This document shows positions 46,255 to 54,637 of a stretch of DNA of 64,000 nucleotides, piece by piece (position 1 is the stretch's first letter; every line of letters begins with the position of its first letter). The notes beneath the pieces were generated by a model, which ran no database searches, was not told the origin of the DNA, and saw only the letters and a list, made by a program, of their open reading frames with translations. The stretch is from Actinoplanes auranticolor (GTDB taxonomy: Bacteria; Actinomycetota; Actinomycetes; Mycobacteriales; Micromonosporaceae). The stretch is taken from NCBI RefSeq assembly GCF_018332655.1, contig NZ_BOQL01000066.1, positions 62,001 to 126,000 of the forward strand, in the 5' to 3' direction. Both the position numbers and the translations under genes were made by a program.

Positions 46255-46931
46255 CGGGGCACCACCGCGGTCGCGGCGGCGTTGACGTAGCGGAACCGGC
46301 CGCGCATGGCCGAGCGGCCGCGTACGTCCAGGTAGGCGCCGGGCAGCGCCGGCACGCGGACGGCGAGCTGGTCCGTGCGGTGCGCGACCACCTGGCCGGG
46401 GCCGGCCACGCTGAGCTCGGTGTCCAGCGCGGTGTGGGTCAGGGTCAGCGGCTCGTCCTCGCCGCCGAACACGGCCGGGTTGCCGGTCACCTCCACCAGC
46501 CCGGCGCCGGCCACGGGCGCCTGGGCCGGCCGGCCGACGAAGATGTGCCAGCCGGTGCGGTCGGCGCTGACCTCGATGCGGGCCCGGCTGCGCTGCAGCA
46601 CCGCCCCGCTGACCGAGGCCAGCTCGGCCAGCGGCCCGTCCAGCTCGCCGCTGAAGGCGGCGGCGAGCAGGGCGAACTGCTCGTCGTCGGCGGCCTCGTC
46701 GACGAAGACCGCGGTGGTGGTGGCCCCGGCGCGCCGGCCGCCGGAGTGCGTCGACACGCTGACCACGCGCAGGCCGCCGACCGCGGTGCCGCCGATGGTG
46801 GCGGTGCCGTCGAGCTGCCAGGCGAACAGGCCGGTGCAGTGGTCCTCGTCGGGCGCGTCGTCGAGCCAACAGGGACAGATCAGGGTGCAGTCGCAGGCCT
46901 CGGTGAAGACGCCGGTGATCGAGTAGCCCAT
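46251..46931 (-). CDS. DUF1326 domain protein with Cys-rich N-terminus
   Basis: 226 residues. The N-terminal TEACDCTLICPCWLDDAP segment, with CDC and CPC motifs and a later HCTG, is the hallmark of DUF1326 and suggests a metal site. The remainder is beta-rich (GTATIGGTAVGGLRVVSV; SADRTGWHIFVG). No signal peptide. It is translationally coupled (GTGA) to the DUF2182 membrane partner and lies 13 bp after the Ig/PKD-like gene. Confidence 0.85.
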   Translation of the reverse strand: MGYSITGVFTEACDCTLICPCWLDDAPDEDHCTGLFAWQLDGTATIGGTAVGGLRVVSVSTHSGGRRAGATTTAVFVDEAADDEQFALLAAAFSGELDGPLAELASVSGAVLQRSRARIEVSADRTGWHIFVGRPAQAPVAGAGLVEVTGNPAVFGGEDEPLTLTHTALDTELSVAGPGQVVAHRTDQLAVRVPALPGAYLDVRGRSAMRGRFRYVNAAATAVVPR

Positions 46932-46944
46932 GGTCGCTGTCCCC

Positions 46945-48684
46945 TCAGTCCCGGATCGTGACGGGGCTCGACCCGGCGCCGCCCCGGCTGGTCGTGACGT
47001 CCACGCGTGCCCCCGGCCCCGGGGTCAGACCGGTCTCTCCGGGGATCACCGTGCGGCGTACGTCCCAGGCGAAGGTGGTGTCGACCGGCGCGCTCCCGAT
47101 CTCCAGGCCGTCCAGGGCCACCGTGACGCGGTCCGGCAGCGGGCCGGTGGCGGTGCCCTCGATGCGCCAGCGTCCCGAGTCGGTGCGGAACTCCGCGCGG
47201 TCGACGGTGACCGTGTCGGTGCCCGGCACGGCCGGGCTGACCTGCACCGACACGGTGTCGGTGGCGCTGCCGGCCGCCGACTGCACGGTCAGCCGGAACT
47301 CCAGCGCCCCGGCGGCGGGCGCCACGAAGGTCGCCCGGACCTGGTCGGCCCCGGTCAGCGTGACGGGCGTCCCGGCGATCTGCTCCCAGCGGTACGCGAG
47401 CTCGGCGCCGGTACTGGCCCCCGCGTCGAGCGTCACCGCCTCGGCCGCCGTCGCCAGCCGGTCGGGTCCCGCCGCGGCGGTGAGCGGGTCGGGGTCCGCG
47501 GCGGGCCCGGCGACCAGCACGTGCCGGGTGTCGCTGCCGCCGTGCGAGGAGGCCACGGTGATGGTGGTGGGCGGCACGTCGACCGCGGCGAACTCCTGCT
47601 TGCCGGCGGTGAGCGGGCCGAACCCGGCCACGGTCAGCACCGGCGGGTCGTCCAGGTCGGACGAGGCCGCCTCGACGCTGAGCCGCTGCCGGGCGAGGTC
47701 GTAGTCGGCGACGGTCACGGTCACGGCGTCGGTCACCGCGATGGTGGTGACGGTCGGCGGGACGTCGCTGGTGTTGACGACGTCCACGGTGGCCGGCACC
47801 GCGGTGGCGGCGGCGCGGACGTGGTAGCCGGTGCCCGAGCCGGTCATGGTCGCGCCGGCCGCGTGCAGGGTCTGGCCCGGCTCGCTGGTCGCGAAGACGT
47901 CCAGCACCAGGCGGCCGGAGCTGCGCGAATACACCGCGCGGGTGGCCTCGGCGCCGGCCACGGTGGAGATCCGGCCCTGCAGGGTGAACAGGTCCGTGAA
48001 GACCTTGTCGAGGTTGCCGGGGTCGGCCGGGTCGGGGGTGGCTCCGGCCACGTCACCGGCGCCGGGGCCCTCGACGCGGAAGAAGTCGAAGCCCAGCGGG
48101 CTGCCGGTGATGGTGTGCTCCACCCCGCCGTCGCCGAGGTAGCCGCCGGGCGCGTCCGCGCTCCAGCGCAGGAACGGTGCCACCTCGCCGTCGGTCACGG
48201 CGGTGTCGAACAGCAGCGGTGCGGCGCCGACGTCGTCGGTGACGGACACCCGGCCGTTCTCGTCGGCCACCAGCGGGTCCGTCTGCCCGTACGGGTGGGT
48301 GAAGGTGTAGGCCGCGCCGGGGATGCCGCCGTCGAGGCGCACCCGGACCCGGGCGAAGACCTGCTGCTGGTCGTCGGCGACGGCGCCGGTGCCGGCGAAG
48401 GCGGCCTCCAGGGCCAGCACGACCCGGGCCCGGCCGGGCCGGGCGGAGCCGCCGATCGGCAGCTCCGCCCCGGCCAGGAAGTAGAACGCCTCGTCCGGGA
48501 AGTTGCGCGGGAAGCTGACCGGCGCGGCCGGATCGGGCAGGTCGCCCAAGGCCGGGGTACGCGGATCGAGCGGATCGAACGCCGGCTCCAGGCGCACCCC
48601 GGCCGCGTCCTTGTACCAGCGCGGAAAGCCGTGGCGCGGGTCGACGGGCCCGCGCGCGGACAGCCGGCTCGGATTGTGCTGCAT
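46945..48684 (-). CDS. Ig/PKD-like beta-rich protein of the multicopper oxidase operon
   Basis: 579 residues from an ATG with GGGAGGA at 6-nt spacing. I recognise no exact family. The N-terminus (FPRWYKDAAGVRLEP, RARVVLALEAAFAGTG) is shared with poorly characterised oxidase-associated proteins. The C-terminal part has a PKD/K319L-like module (AAGPDRLATAAEAVTLDAGAS, YRWEQIAGTPVTLTGAD) and a final beta-sandwich. No signal peptide or membrane helix is visible. As the first gene of the four-gene run ending in the giant oxidase, it may scaffold or carry the complex. Confidence 0.7.
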   Translation of the reverse strand: MQHNPSRLSARGPVDPRHGFPRWYKDAAGVRLEPAFDPLDPRTPALGDLPDPAAPVSFPRNFPDEAFYFLAGAELPIGGSARPGRARVVLALEAAFAGTGAVADDQQQVFARVRVRLDGGIPGAAYTFTHPYGQTDPLVADENGRVSVTDDVGAAPLLFDTAVTDGEVAPFLRWSADAPGGYLGDGGVEHTITGSPLGFDFFRVEGPGAGDVAGATPDPADPGNLDKVFTDLFTLQGRISTVAGAEATRAVYSRSSGRLVLDVFATSEPGQTLHAAGATMTGSGTGYHVRAAATAVPATVDVVNTSDVPPTVTTIAVTDAVTVTVADYDLARQRLSVEAASSDLDDPPVLTVAGFGPLTAGKQEFAAVDVPPTTITVASSHGGSDTRHVLVAGPAADPDPLTAAAGPDRLATAAEAVTLDAGASTGAELAYRWEQIAGTPVTLTGADQVRATFVAPAAGALEFRLTVQSAAGSATDTVSVQVSPAVPGTDTVTVDRAEFRTDSGRWRIEGTATGPLPDRVTVALDGLEIGSAPVDTTFAWDVRRTVIPGETGLTPGPGARVDVTTSRGGAGSSPVTIRD

Positions 48685-48732
48685 ACCGGTTCCTCCCGTG
48701 GTGTCGCACCGGTGGTTGCAGTGAGACAGAGC

Positions 48733-48748
48733 ATCGGGAGGTCCCGAT
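48733..48748. promoter_or_regulatory. palindrome between the alcohol dehydrogenase and the oxidase operon
   Basis: ATCGGGAGGTCCCGAT, 7-bp arms with a 2-bp centre, in the 72-bp gap between the alcohol dehydrogenase stop and the start of the Ig/PKD-like gene. It could be an operator for the four downstream genes. Confidence 0.45.
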
Positions 48749-48756
48749 TGATACAC

Positions 48757-49926
48757 CTAGGGCACGAAGACGGCCCGTACGCAGTTGTCCTCCTTCTCCT
48801 TGAAGATGCGGTAGCCCTCCGGCGCCTCGGCCAGCGGCATGACATGCGTGGCCAGGTGCTCGGTGACCAGCTCACCGCGGGCCATCCGGTCCAGCAGCAT
48901 CGGGATGTAGCGCTGACCGTGCATCTGCGCCCCGCGCATCGTCACGCCCTTGTTCATCAGCGCGCCCAGCGGGAACTTGTCGACGAATCCGGCGTAGACC
49001 CCGAGCACGAAGACCGAGCCGCCCTTGCGGCAGGCGTGCACCGCCTCGCGGACCGCCACCGGCCGGTCGCTCTGCAGCCGCAACTGCTGCTTGAGCTGGT
49101 CGTACGCGTACTGCGGGCCCTTGCCGGCGGCCTCCATCCCGACCGCCTCGATGCAGACGTCGGGTCCCCGGCCACCGCTGCGCTCGCGCAGTTCCAGGGC
49201 CACATCGGTCCGCTCGAAGTTGAGCGTCTCCGCGCCGATGTACTTCTCGACCTGCTGCAGCCGGTTGTCGAGGCGGTCGATGACGATGACCCGTTCCGCC
49301 CCGAGCAGCATCGCGGCGCGCGCCGCCATCTGCCCGACGCCGCCGGCCCCCCATACCGCCACGACGTCACCGGGCTTGACGCCGCCCAGGTCGGCGCCCA
49401 TCCAGCCGGTGGCGGCGGCGTCCGAGGCGAACAGGGCCCGTTCGTCGCTCACCTCGCCGGGCACCGGGAACGCGCCGACGTCGGCGAACGGCACCCGGAT
49501 GTACTCGGCGTGACTGCCGGGGTTGCCGCCCATCGCGTGCGAGTAGCCGAAGCAGCCGCCCGGCGCCTGACCCCACAGCGTCTCGGTGATCGCCGGGTTG
49601 GTGTTGCCGTTGTCGCACAGCGAGTAGAGCTCCTGCTCGCAGAACCAGCACTTGCCGCAGGAGATGAACGACGACACGACGACCCGGTCACCGACCCGGT
49701 GGCGGCGGACCTCCGGGCCCACCTCGACCACCTCGCCGAGGAACTCGTGGCCCAGCACGTCACCCTTCTCCATGAACGGGATGTAGCCGCCGAGCAAGTG
49801 CAGGTCCGAGCCGCAGGTGACGGTGCGCCGGACCTTGACGATGATGTCGCCGGGATTGCGCAGCTGCGGGTCGGGCACGTCACCGACCGCGAGCTTGTTG
49901 ACCCCCTGCCACTGCAGTGCCTTCAC
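48757..49926 (-). CDS. zinc-dependent alcohol dehydrogenase (formaldehyde-dehydrogenase-like)
   Basis: 389 residues from a GTG preceded by a near-perfect GAAGGAGGT site. The catalytic zinc ligands are in VTCGSDLHLLGG (Cys38) and GHEFLGEV (His/Glu), the structural zinc site is CGKCWFCEQELYSLC (four cysteines), and the NAD-binding motif is WGAGGVGQMAARAA. The long segment after it (ETLNF, IEAVGMEAAGKG) is that of glutathione-independent formaldehyde dehydrogenase-like enzymes. It likely oxidises an aldehyde or alcohol with NAD. It overlaps the upstream small-protein stop by 4 bp. Confidence 0.92.
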   Translation of the reverse strand: MKALQWQGVNKLAVGDVPDPQLRNPGDIIVKVRRTVTCGSDLHLLGGYIPFMEKGDVLGHEFLGEVVEVGPEVRRHRVGDRVVVSSFISCGKCWFCEQELYSLCDNGNTNPAITETLWGQAPGGCFGYSHAMGGNPGSHAEYIRVPFADVGAFPVPGEVSDERALFASDAAATGWMGADLGGVKPGDVVAVWGAGGVGQMAARAAMLLGAERVIVIDRLDNRLQQVEKYIGAETLNFERTDVALELRERSGGRGPDVCIEAVGMEAAGKGPQYAYDQLKQQLRLQSDRPVAVREAVHACRKGGSVFVLGVYAGFVDKFPLGALMNKGVTMRGAQMHGQRYIPMLLDRMARGELVTEHLATHVMPLAEAPEGYRIFKEKEDNCVRAVFVP

Positions 49927-50348
49927 AGCAGACCTCCTTCACGGCCGTGGGCGGTGGCTTCCCGCAGCGGCTTGTTGAGCGGGGTGGGCTCGGTGGTGGG
50001 GCCGCCGGGCAGCAGCACGTAGCCGACCTCGAGTTCCGAGCGGGCCTCGCGCAGCGCCCGCCGGATGTCGCCGTCGGACACCTTGCCGGACCGGGCCCGG
50101 GCCGAGATCTCGGTGCCCCGGCCGCCCGGCGCCGGTTGCCGCCGGATCTCCACGGCCTCGCCGAGCTCGGCGAGCGGCGCGGGCAGGCGACCGGTGCCGG
50201 CCTCGTCGAACGCCCGGTTGACGGTGATGACGTGGCGGCGTCCGGCCGCCTGCGTACTGCTGCGGCGGGCCGCCGCGATCCTGGTTGCCGTCACGGCACC
50301 GGCGGCAGCCGCGCCGGCCGTGAGGAGAGCTTTTCCGCTGATTCGCAT
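49923..50348 (-). CDS. small membrane-anchored protein, SRPBCC-like remnant, ADH-associated
   Basis: 141 residues from the ATG giving MRISGKALLTAGAAAAG. One N-terminal hydrophobic helix is followed by VITVNRAFDEAG, LGEAVEIRRQPAPGGRGTEISAR and DIRRALREARSELEVGYVL, which resemble part of a cyclase/dehydrase-type SRPBCC fold. No Shine-Dalgarno is visible; a stress-type promoter ends about 10 nt upstream, so the message could be nearly leaderless. It is coupled to the alcohol dehydrogenase by a GTGA overlap. Function unknown. Confidence 0.65.
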   Translation of the reverse strand: MRISGKALLTAGAAAAGAVTATRIAAARRSSTQAAGRRHVITVNRAFDEAGTGRLPAPLAELGEAVEIRRQPAPGGRGTEISARARSGKVSDGDIRRALREARSELEVGYVLLPGGPTTEPTPLNKPLREATAHGREGGLL

Positions 50349-50357
50349 CGAAGGGGA

Positions 50358-50411
50358 ATACCGGCCAGAGCGTCGTCTAAACAGCGTTTGTGCGCGCTCG
50401 GTCACGGGCAT
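50358..50411. promoter_or_regulatory. back-to-back SigB/SigF-like promoters
   Basis: Two divergent promoter-like elements of the GTTT-N15/16-GGGTAT type share this region. On + strand GTTT (50386-50389), 16 nt, GGGCAT (50406-50411) points to the DUF4383 gene. On - strand GTTT (complement of 50379-50382), 15 nt, CGGTAT (complement of 50358-50363) points to the small protein/alcohol dehydrogenase operon. The two -35 elements are mirror images around AAACAGCGTTT. Confidence 0.6.
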
Positions 50412-50445
50412 CCGGGCGTTCCCTTTGAGACAAGGAGTAAAAACC

Positions 50446-50895
50446 ATGTCCAGTACTTCTCCCGCGGCCGCGGCCCGGACGCGGACCCGCATCCAGACCG
50501 CCGCGCTCGCCGTCGGCGCGGTCTTCGTGCTCGTCGGCATCCTGGGCTTCATCCCGGGCATCACCAGCGACTACGACACCATGGCCTTCGCCGGGCACCA
50601 CTCGGAGGCCAGGCTGCTCGGCATCTTCCAGGTGTCGATCCTGCACAACATCGTCCACCTGCTCTTCGGGCTGGCGGCCTTCGCGCTGGCCAAGACGGTC
50701 TCCGGCGCCCGGATGTACCTCATCGCCGGCGGCGCGATCTACCTCGTGCTGTTTCTGTACGGCCTGGTCGTGGGCGACGACAGCTCGGCCAACTTCGTGC
50801 CGGTCAACACCGCCGACGACTGGCTGCACCTCGTTCTCGGCCTCGGCATGATCGGGCTGGGCCTGGCTCTGTCCCCCAAGTCCGTACGCCGGTAG
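50446..50895 (+). CDS. DUF4383 membrane protein
   Basis: 149 residues; ATG with AAGGAG 9 nt upstream. Four membrane helices (about 20-40, 62-84, 89-108, 122-142) and the family pattern GILGFIPGITSDYDTM, FQVSILHNIVHLLFG and DDWLHLVLGLGMIGLG. DUF4383 proteins are small actinobacterial membrane proteins of unknown role, frequently found in stress regulons. A SigB-like promoter lies 35 bp upstream. Confidence 0.88.
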   Translation: MSSTSPAAAARTRTRIQTAALAVGAVFVLVGILGFIPGITSDYDTMAFAGHHSEARLLGIFQVSILHNIVHLLFGLAAFALAKTVSGARMYLIAGGAIYLVLFLYGLVVGDDSSANFVPVNTADDWLHLVLGLGMIGLGLALSPKSVRR

Positions 50896-50915
50896 TCGCG
50901 GTTCTTCCGGAGACA

Positions 50916-50952
50916 AAGGAGCCGGGTCGCCTCCGTGGCGACCCGGCTCCTT
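50916..50952. terminator. bidirectional hairpin terminator
   Basis: Perfect 16-bp stem AAGGAGCCGGGTCGCC / GGCGACCCGGCTCCTT with a 5-nt loop, between the convergent DUF4383 and manganese catalase genes. Confidence 0.9.
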
Positions 50953-50969
50953 GGATTTCCCGGTGGTGC

Positions 50970-51884
50970 TCAGTCGAGCGCTCCCTTGACCTTGTTGACC
51001 ACGTTGGCCAGCCCCTGGGCGTGCGCGCCGGCGCCGGTGCCCGGCTTGCCCTTGCCCATCGAGCCGTCGTAGGTGACGTACAGCTTCGGGTCCGGGGCCG
51101 GGCCGAGCGGCTTGTCGTCGGTCAGCGGCTGCGCGTCCGGCACGTACTCGAGCTGCTCGCCGAGCAGCGACTGGCCCTGCGCCCAGCGGCCCTCACCGGC
51201 GGTGCTCTCCGGGTCGAAGCTGTAGAACGTGCGGCGGGCGAACTCCTTCTCGTCCCCGCGGTTCGAGCCCTCGATCTCGTCCTCGACCAGACCGTCGGCG
51301 ATCAGGTTCTCGATGCCGAGCAGCCACTGCTGCTGGTGGTACGTGTCGCGGGCCAGGTTGAACTGCAGCATGTCCTTGACCCCGCGGTCGTCGGTCATGT
51401 TGTAGACCCGGCTGGTCATCAGCCGGCTCTGCGCCTCGGCGGCCACGTTGGACCGGAAGTCGGTCAGCAGGTTGCCGCTGGCGGCGATGTAGCCGGCGTT
51501 CCACGGCACACCCTGCGAGTCCCGGGGCAGCGCACTGCCGCCGCTGACGATCGCGTGCTGCGGGCTCTGCCCACCGAGCACCGCGGCCAGCAGCGGGTTC
51601 GCCGCCGCGGCCTTCTCGGTCGCCACGGACGGCGCACCCTCGAGCAGCCGGGCCAGCATGGTCGTGAGCATCTCCACGTGACCGATCTCCTCGGTCGCGA
51701 TGTCCATGATCATGTCCTTGTACTTGCCCGGCACCCGGCAGGACCAGCCCTGCCACAGGTACTGCATCATCACGGTCATCTCACCGAACTGGCCACCGAC
51801 CAGCTCCTGCATCTTCGCCGCGAGCAGGGCGTCCGGCTTCTCCGGCTTGGCCTGGAACTGCAGGTAGTCGACGTGCTTGAACAT
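50970..51884 (-). CDS. manganese catalase (canonical ligands)
   Basis: 304 residues from the ATG 5 nt after GGAGG. It disproportionates hydrogen peroxide with a dimanganese centre. The five ligands expected from the Thermus enzyme are all present: Glu35 (QFGEMTVM), Glu66 and His69 (ATEEIGHVEML), Glu150 (VAAEAQSRL) and His183 (ARDTYHQQQW). A Gly/Lys-rich C-terminal tail (SMGKGKPGTGAG) extends it. Cytosolic. It diverges from the DUF2243 gene and lies within 2.5 kb of an NRAMP-type transporter gene. Confidence 0.95.
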   Translation of the reverse strand: MFKHVDYLQFQAKPEKPDALLAAKMQELVGGQFGEMTVMMQYLWQGWSCRVPGKYKDMIMDIATEEIGHVEMLTTMLARLLEGAPSVATEKAAAANPLLAAVLGGQSPQHAIVSGGSALPRDSQGVPWNAGYIAASGNLLTDFRSNVAAEAQSRLMTSRVYNMTDDRGVKDMLQFNLARDTYHQQQWLLGIENLIADGLVEDEIEGSNRGDEKEFARRTFYSFDPESTAGEGRWAQGQSLLGEQLEYVPDAQPLTDDKPLGPAPDPKLYVTYDGSMGKGKPGTGAGAHAQGLANVVNKVKGALD

Positions 51885-52027
51885 CAGAACCTCCATAGCG
51901 GTGGGAACGGCACGACGACTCAGCTACCCGGCCCGATGGCCCGGCCGGGCCCGCCCCCGGCCCTTCGGGGCCGACCGGTGGCCCGTCACCGACACATGAA
52001 CCGCCGCCGCGCGGGTAGGCGCAGATC

Positions 52028-52522
52028 ATGGCGAGACTCCTGCGCGCTCCCGGGCTCCTGCTCGGCATCGGCCTCGGCGGCTTCGTCGACGGCATCCTGT
52101 TGCACCAGGTGCTGCAGTGGCACCACCTGCTGACCGGCACCGACTCCGACCGCATCGGCGTGCGGTACTACTCCCCGGACACGGTCGAGGGCCTGCGGAT
52201 GAACACCCTCTTCGACGGGCTCTTCCACGTGGTGACCTGGCTGTTCGTGCTCGGCGGGATCGGCCTGCTCTACTCGCGGGTGACCCGCGACCGGCGGGCC
52301 GCCTGGACGTCGCGGGCGCTGTGGGGCTGGATGCTCGCCGGGTGGGGCCTGTTCAACCTGGTCGAGGGCCTCATCGACCACCAGATCCTGGGCGTGCACC
52401 ACGTCCGCGAGGGCGCTGACCAGCTGTGGTGGGACCTCGGCTTCCTGGCGCTGGGCGCGGTCCTGATGGTTGCCGGCTGGGCCCTGCAGCGCGGTGCGGA
52501 CGAGCGCGTACCGGTCCGGTGA
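52028..52522 (+). CDS. DUF2243 membrane protein
   Basis: 164 residues, four membrane helices. GIGLGGFVDGILLHQVLQWHH near the N-terminus, NTLFDGLFHVVTW and NLVEGLIDHQILGVHHVR carry conserved Asp/His residues that define DUF2243 and could bind a metal or haem. It is coupled to the CtaG-type gene by a GTGA overlap, which supports a role in oxidase or copper metabolism (inference). A GGGTAG element nine bases upstream of the ATG could be a -10, but I see no matching -35. Confidence 0.88.
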   Translation: MARLLRAPGLLLGIGLGGFVDGILLHQVLQWHHLLTGTDSDRIGVRYYSPDTVEGLRMNTLFDGLFHVVTWLFVLGGIGLLYSRVTRDRRAAWTSRALWGWMLAGWGLFNLVEGLIDHQILGVHHVREGADQLWWDLGFLALGAVLMVAGWALQRGADERVPVR

Positions 52523-53274
52523 CCGGGCACGTCCCCAGCCTGGGACTGCCCGTCCTCGTGGCGTTGATCGCCCTCGGCTATGAGTGGCGGAGTCTGCGGG
52601 TGGCCGGGTGGAGCCCCTGGCGGGGTGTCGCGTTCCAGACCGGCGCTGCGGTTCTGATCGTGGGGCTGGCCCTGCCGGTGCACGACTTCACCGGGCACGC
52701 GTCGCAGCATCTGCTGGTGGCCATGGTGGCGCCGCTCGGCCTGGTGCTGGGTGCGCCGGTGACGCTGCTGCTGCGTACCCTTCCGGTCCGGACGGCCCGT
52801 CGCCTGACCCGCCTGTTGCGCAGCCGCCCGGCCCGGGCCCTGGCCCATCCGGTCACCGCACTGGTGCTGACCACGGGCGGCCTGGTGGCCCTCTACCTGA
52901 CCCCGCTGTACGCCCGGATGCTCACCGACCCGGCGCTGCACCAGGTGGTCACGATCCACTTCGTCCTGTCCGGTTTCCTGTTCGCGTGGGTGGTCGCGGG
53001 CGCGGACCCGGCCCCGCACCGACCGTCCGTACCGGCGCGGCTGGTGCTGCTCGGGGTGGCGATCGCGGCCCACGCCACCCTCTCGCAGCTGCTCTACGCC
53101 GGCGCGTACGTCCAGGTCCCGGCGACCGCCGCGGACCGGCAGGCGGGGGCCGACCTCATGTACTACGGCGGCGACGTGGCCGAGCTGCTGCTCGCCTTCG
53201 CCGTGGTGCAGTCCCGTGCGGCGACCCGCAAGGTCACCGGACGGATGCACCGGCCCGCCGTCCCGGCCCGGTGA
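52519..53274 (+). CDS. cytochrome c oxidase assembly factor CtaG-type membrane protein
   Basis: 251 residues from a GTG overlapping the DUF2243 stop. Six to seven membrane helices, with conserved HDFTGHASQHLLVAMVAPLG, LYLTPLYARMLTDPALHQVVTIHFVLSGF and HATLSQLLYAG, match the caa3-type assembly factor (CtaG/DUF1404-like) family, in which histidines in the helices are thought to handle copper. It forms a pair with DUF2243, next to the NRAMP transporter. Confidence 0.87.
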   Translation: MTGHVPSLGLPVLVALIALGYEWRSLRVAGWSPWRGVAFQTGAAVLIVGLALPVHDFTGHASQHLLVAMVAPLGLVLGAPVTLLLRTLPVRTARRLTRLLRSRPARALAHPVTALVLTTGGLVALYLTPLYARMLTDPALHQVVTIHFVLSGFLFAWVVAGADPAPHRPSVPARLVLLGVAIAAHATLSQLLYAGAYVQVPATAADRQAGADLMYYGGDVAELLLAFAVVQSRAATRKVTGRMHRPAVPAR

Positions 53275-53338
53275 CGCCTGGCCCCTGCGGGTCAGCAGCT
53301 GGCCCGGCTGTGCCGCCGCACGGGGAAGGTGACGGGCC

Positions 53339-54601
53339 ATGGTCGTCCTGGATTCCGCCGCTCAGCTCATGCTGCCGCTGCGCCGGCGTGCCGCGCGGGT
53401 GGCTCCCTGGTTCGGCCCCGCGTTCGTGGCCGCCATCGCCTACGCCGACCCCGGTAACTTCGCCACGAACTTCACCGGCGGCGCCACGTTCGGCTACCTG
53501 CTCGTCTGGGTGATCGTCGCGGCCAACCTGATGGCCATGCTGATCCAGTCGCTGTCGGCCAAGCTGGGCCTGGTGACCGGCCGCGACCTGGCCGAGCTGT
53601 GCCGCGAGCACCTGCCCCGCCCGGTGTCGCGCGGGTTGTGGGTCCAGGCCGAGCTGGTGGCCATGGCGACCGACATCGCGGAGATCATCGGTGGGGCGCT
53701 GGCGCTGTACCTGCTCTTCGGGATACCGCTGCCGGTGGGCGGCCTGATCACCTGCGTGGTCGCCTTCGCCCTGCTGGGCTTGCAGCAGCGCGGGGTACGG
53801 CGCTTCGAGACGGTGATCGCCGGGCTGCTCGGCGTGATCCTGCTGGGCTTCCTCTACAACGCCTGGCGGGCCGGGGCCGACCCGGCCGGTGTCGCCGGAG
53901 GCATGGTGCCGTCCTTCGCCGGCGTCGACAGCCTGCTGCTGGCCACCGGCATCCTGGGCGCCACGGTGATGCCCCACGTGATCTACCTGCACTCGGCGCT
54001 GACCAAGACCCGGTCGGACGCGGCCACCGCCGCCCCGGGACGGCTCCGGCAGGCATTGCGCTACCAGCGTGTCGACACGCTCGTGGCGCTGGGCCTGGCC
54101 GGGCTGGTGAACCTCGCGATGCTGGTGATCGCCGCGCGGCTGTTCTTCGGTTCCGGCATCCCGGGCACCGACACCCTCGAGGGCATCCACGCCGGGCTCG
54201 GCCTGACCCTCGACAACTACGCCGCGCTGGCCTTCGCCCTCGCGCTGCTCGCCTCGGGCTTCGCCTCGTCCAGCGTCGGGACCTACGCCGGCCAGGTGGT
54301 CATGCAGGGCTTCATCGGCCGCAGCATCCCGCTCACCCTGCGCCGGGCGCTGACCATGGCCCCCGCCCTGCTGGTGCTGGTGCTCGGCATCGACCCGACC
54401 TCCGCGCTGGTCTGGTCGCAGGTGGTGCTCAGCTTCGGGGTGCCGTTCGCGCTGATCCCGCTCGTCTGGCTGACCCGGCGGCGCGACATCCTGGGCGAGC
54501 ACGTCAACCGGCCCACCACCACCGTGGTGGCGGCGGTCGTTGCGGCGCTGATCGTCGCGCTCAACGTCTTCCTGCTGATCCGGACATTCGCCGTTTCATG
54601 A
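53339..54601 (+). CDS. mntH: NRAMP family divalent metal transporter, MntH-type
   Basis: 420 residues, eleven membrane helices. Helix 1 carries the metal-binding IAYADPGNFATN (DPGN motif) and helix 6 the GATVMPHVIYLHSAL (MPH motif), which bind Mn(II)/Fe(II) and drive proton-coupled uptake. The start ATG lies 64 bp after the CtaG gene. Its position between two manganese catalases and near the giant multicopper oxidase suggests that it supplies manganese. No Mn-responsive riboswitch or MntR box is apparent in the short upstream gap. Confidence 0.93.
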   Translation: MVVLDSAAQLMLPLRRRAARVAPWFGPAFVAAIAYADPGNFATNFTGGATFGYLLVWVIVAANLMAMLIQSLSAKLGLVTGRDLAELCREHLPRPVSRGLWVQAELVAMATDIAEIIGGALALYLLFGIPLPVGGLITCVVAFALLGLQQRGVRRFETVIAGLLGVILLGFLYNAWRAGADPAGVAGGMVPSFAGVDSLLLATGILGATVMPHVIYLHSALTKTRSDAATAAPGRLRQALRYQRVDTLVALGLAGLVNLAMLVIAARLFFGSGIPGTDTLEGIHAGLGLTLDNYAALAFALALLASGFASSSVGTYAGQVVMQGFIGRSIPLTLRRALTMAPALLVLVLGIDPTSALVWSQVVLSFGVPFALIPLVWLTRRRDILGEHVNRPTTTVVAAVVAALIVALNVFLLIRTFAVS

Positions 54602-54637
54602 CGACCGGGTCGGGCAACCGCTCGCCATGCCAGTGCG

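Noticed and set aside
51885..52027. SigB-like promoters between the Mn catalase and DUF2243 genes
   Set aside because: GGGTAG occurs in both directions, but there is no GTTT-type -35 at 14-17 bp from either, so I did not call promoters.
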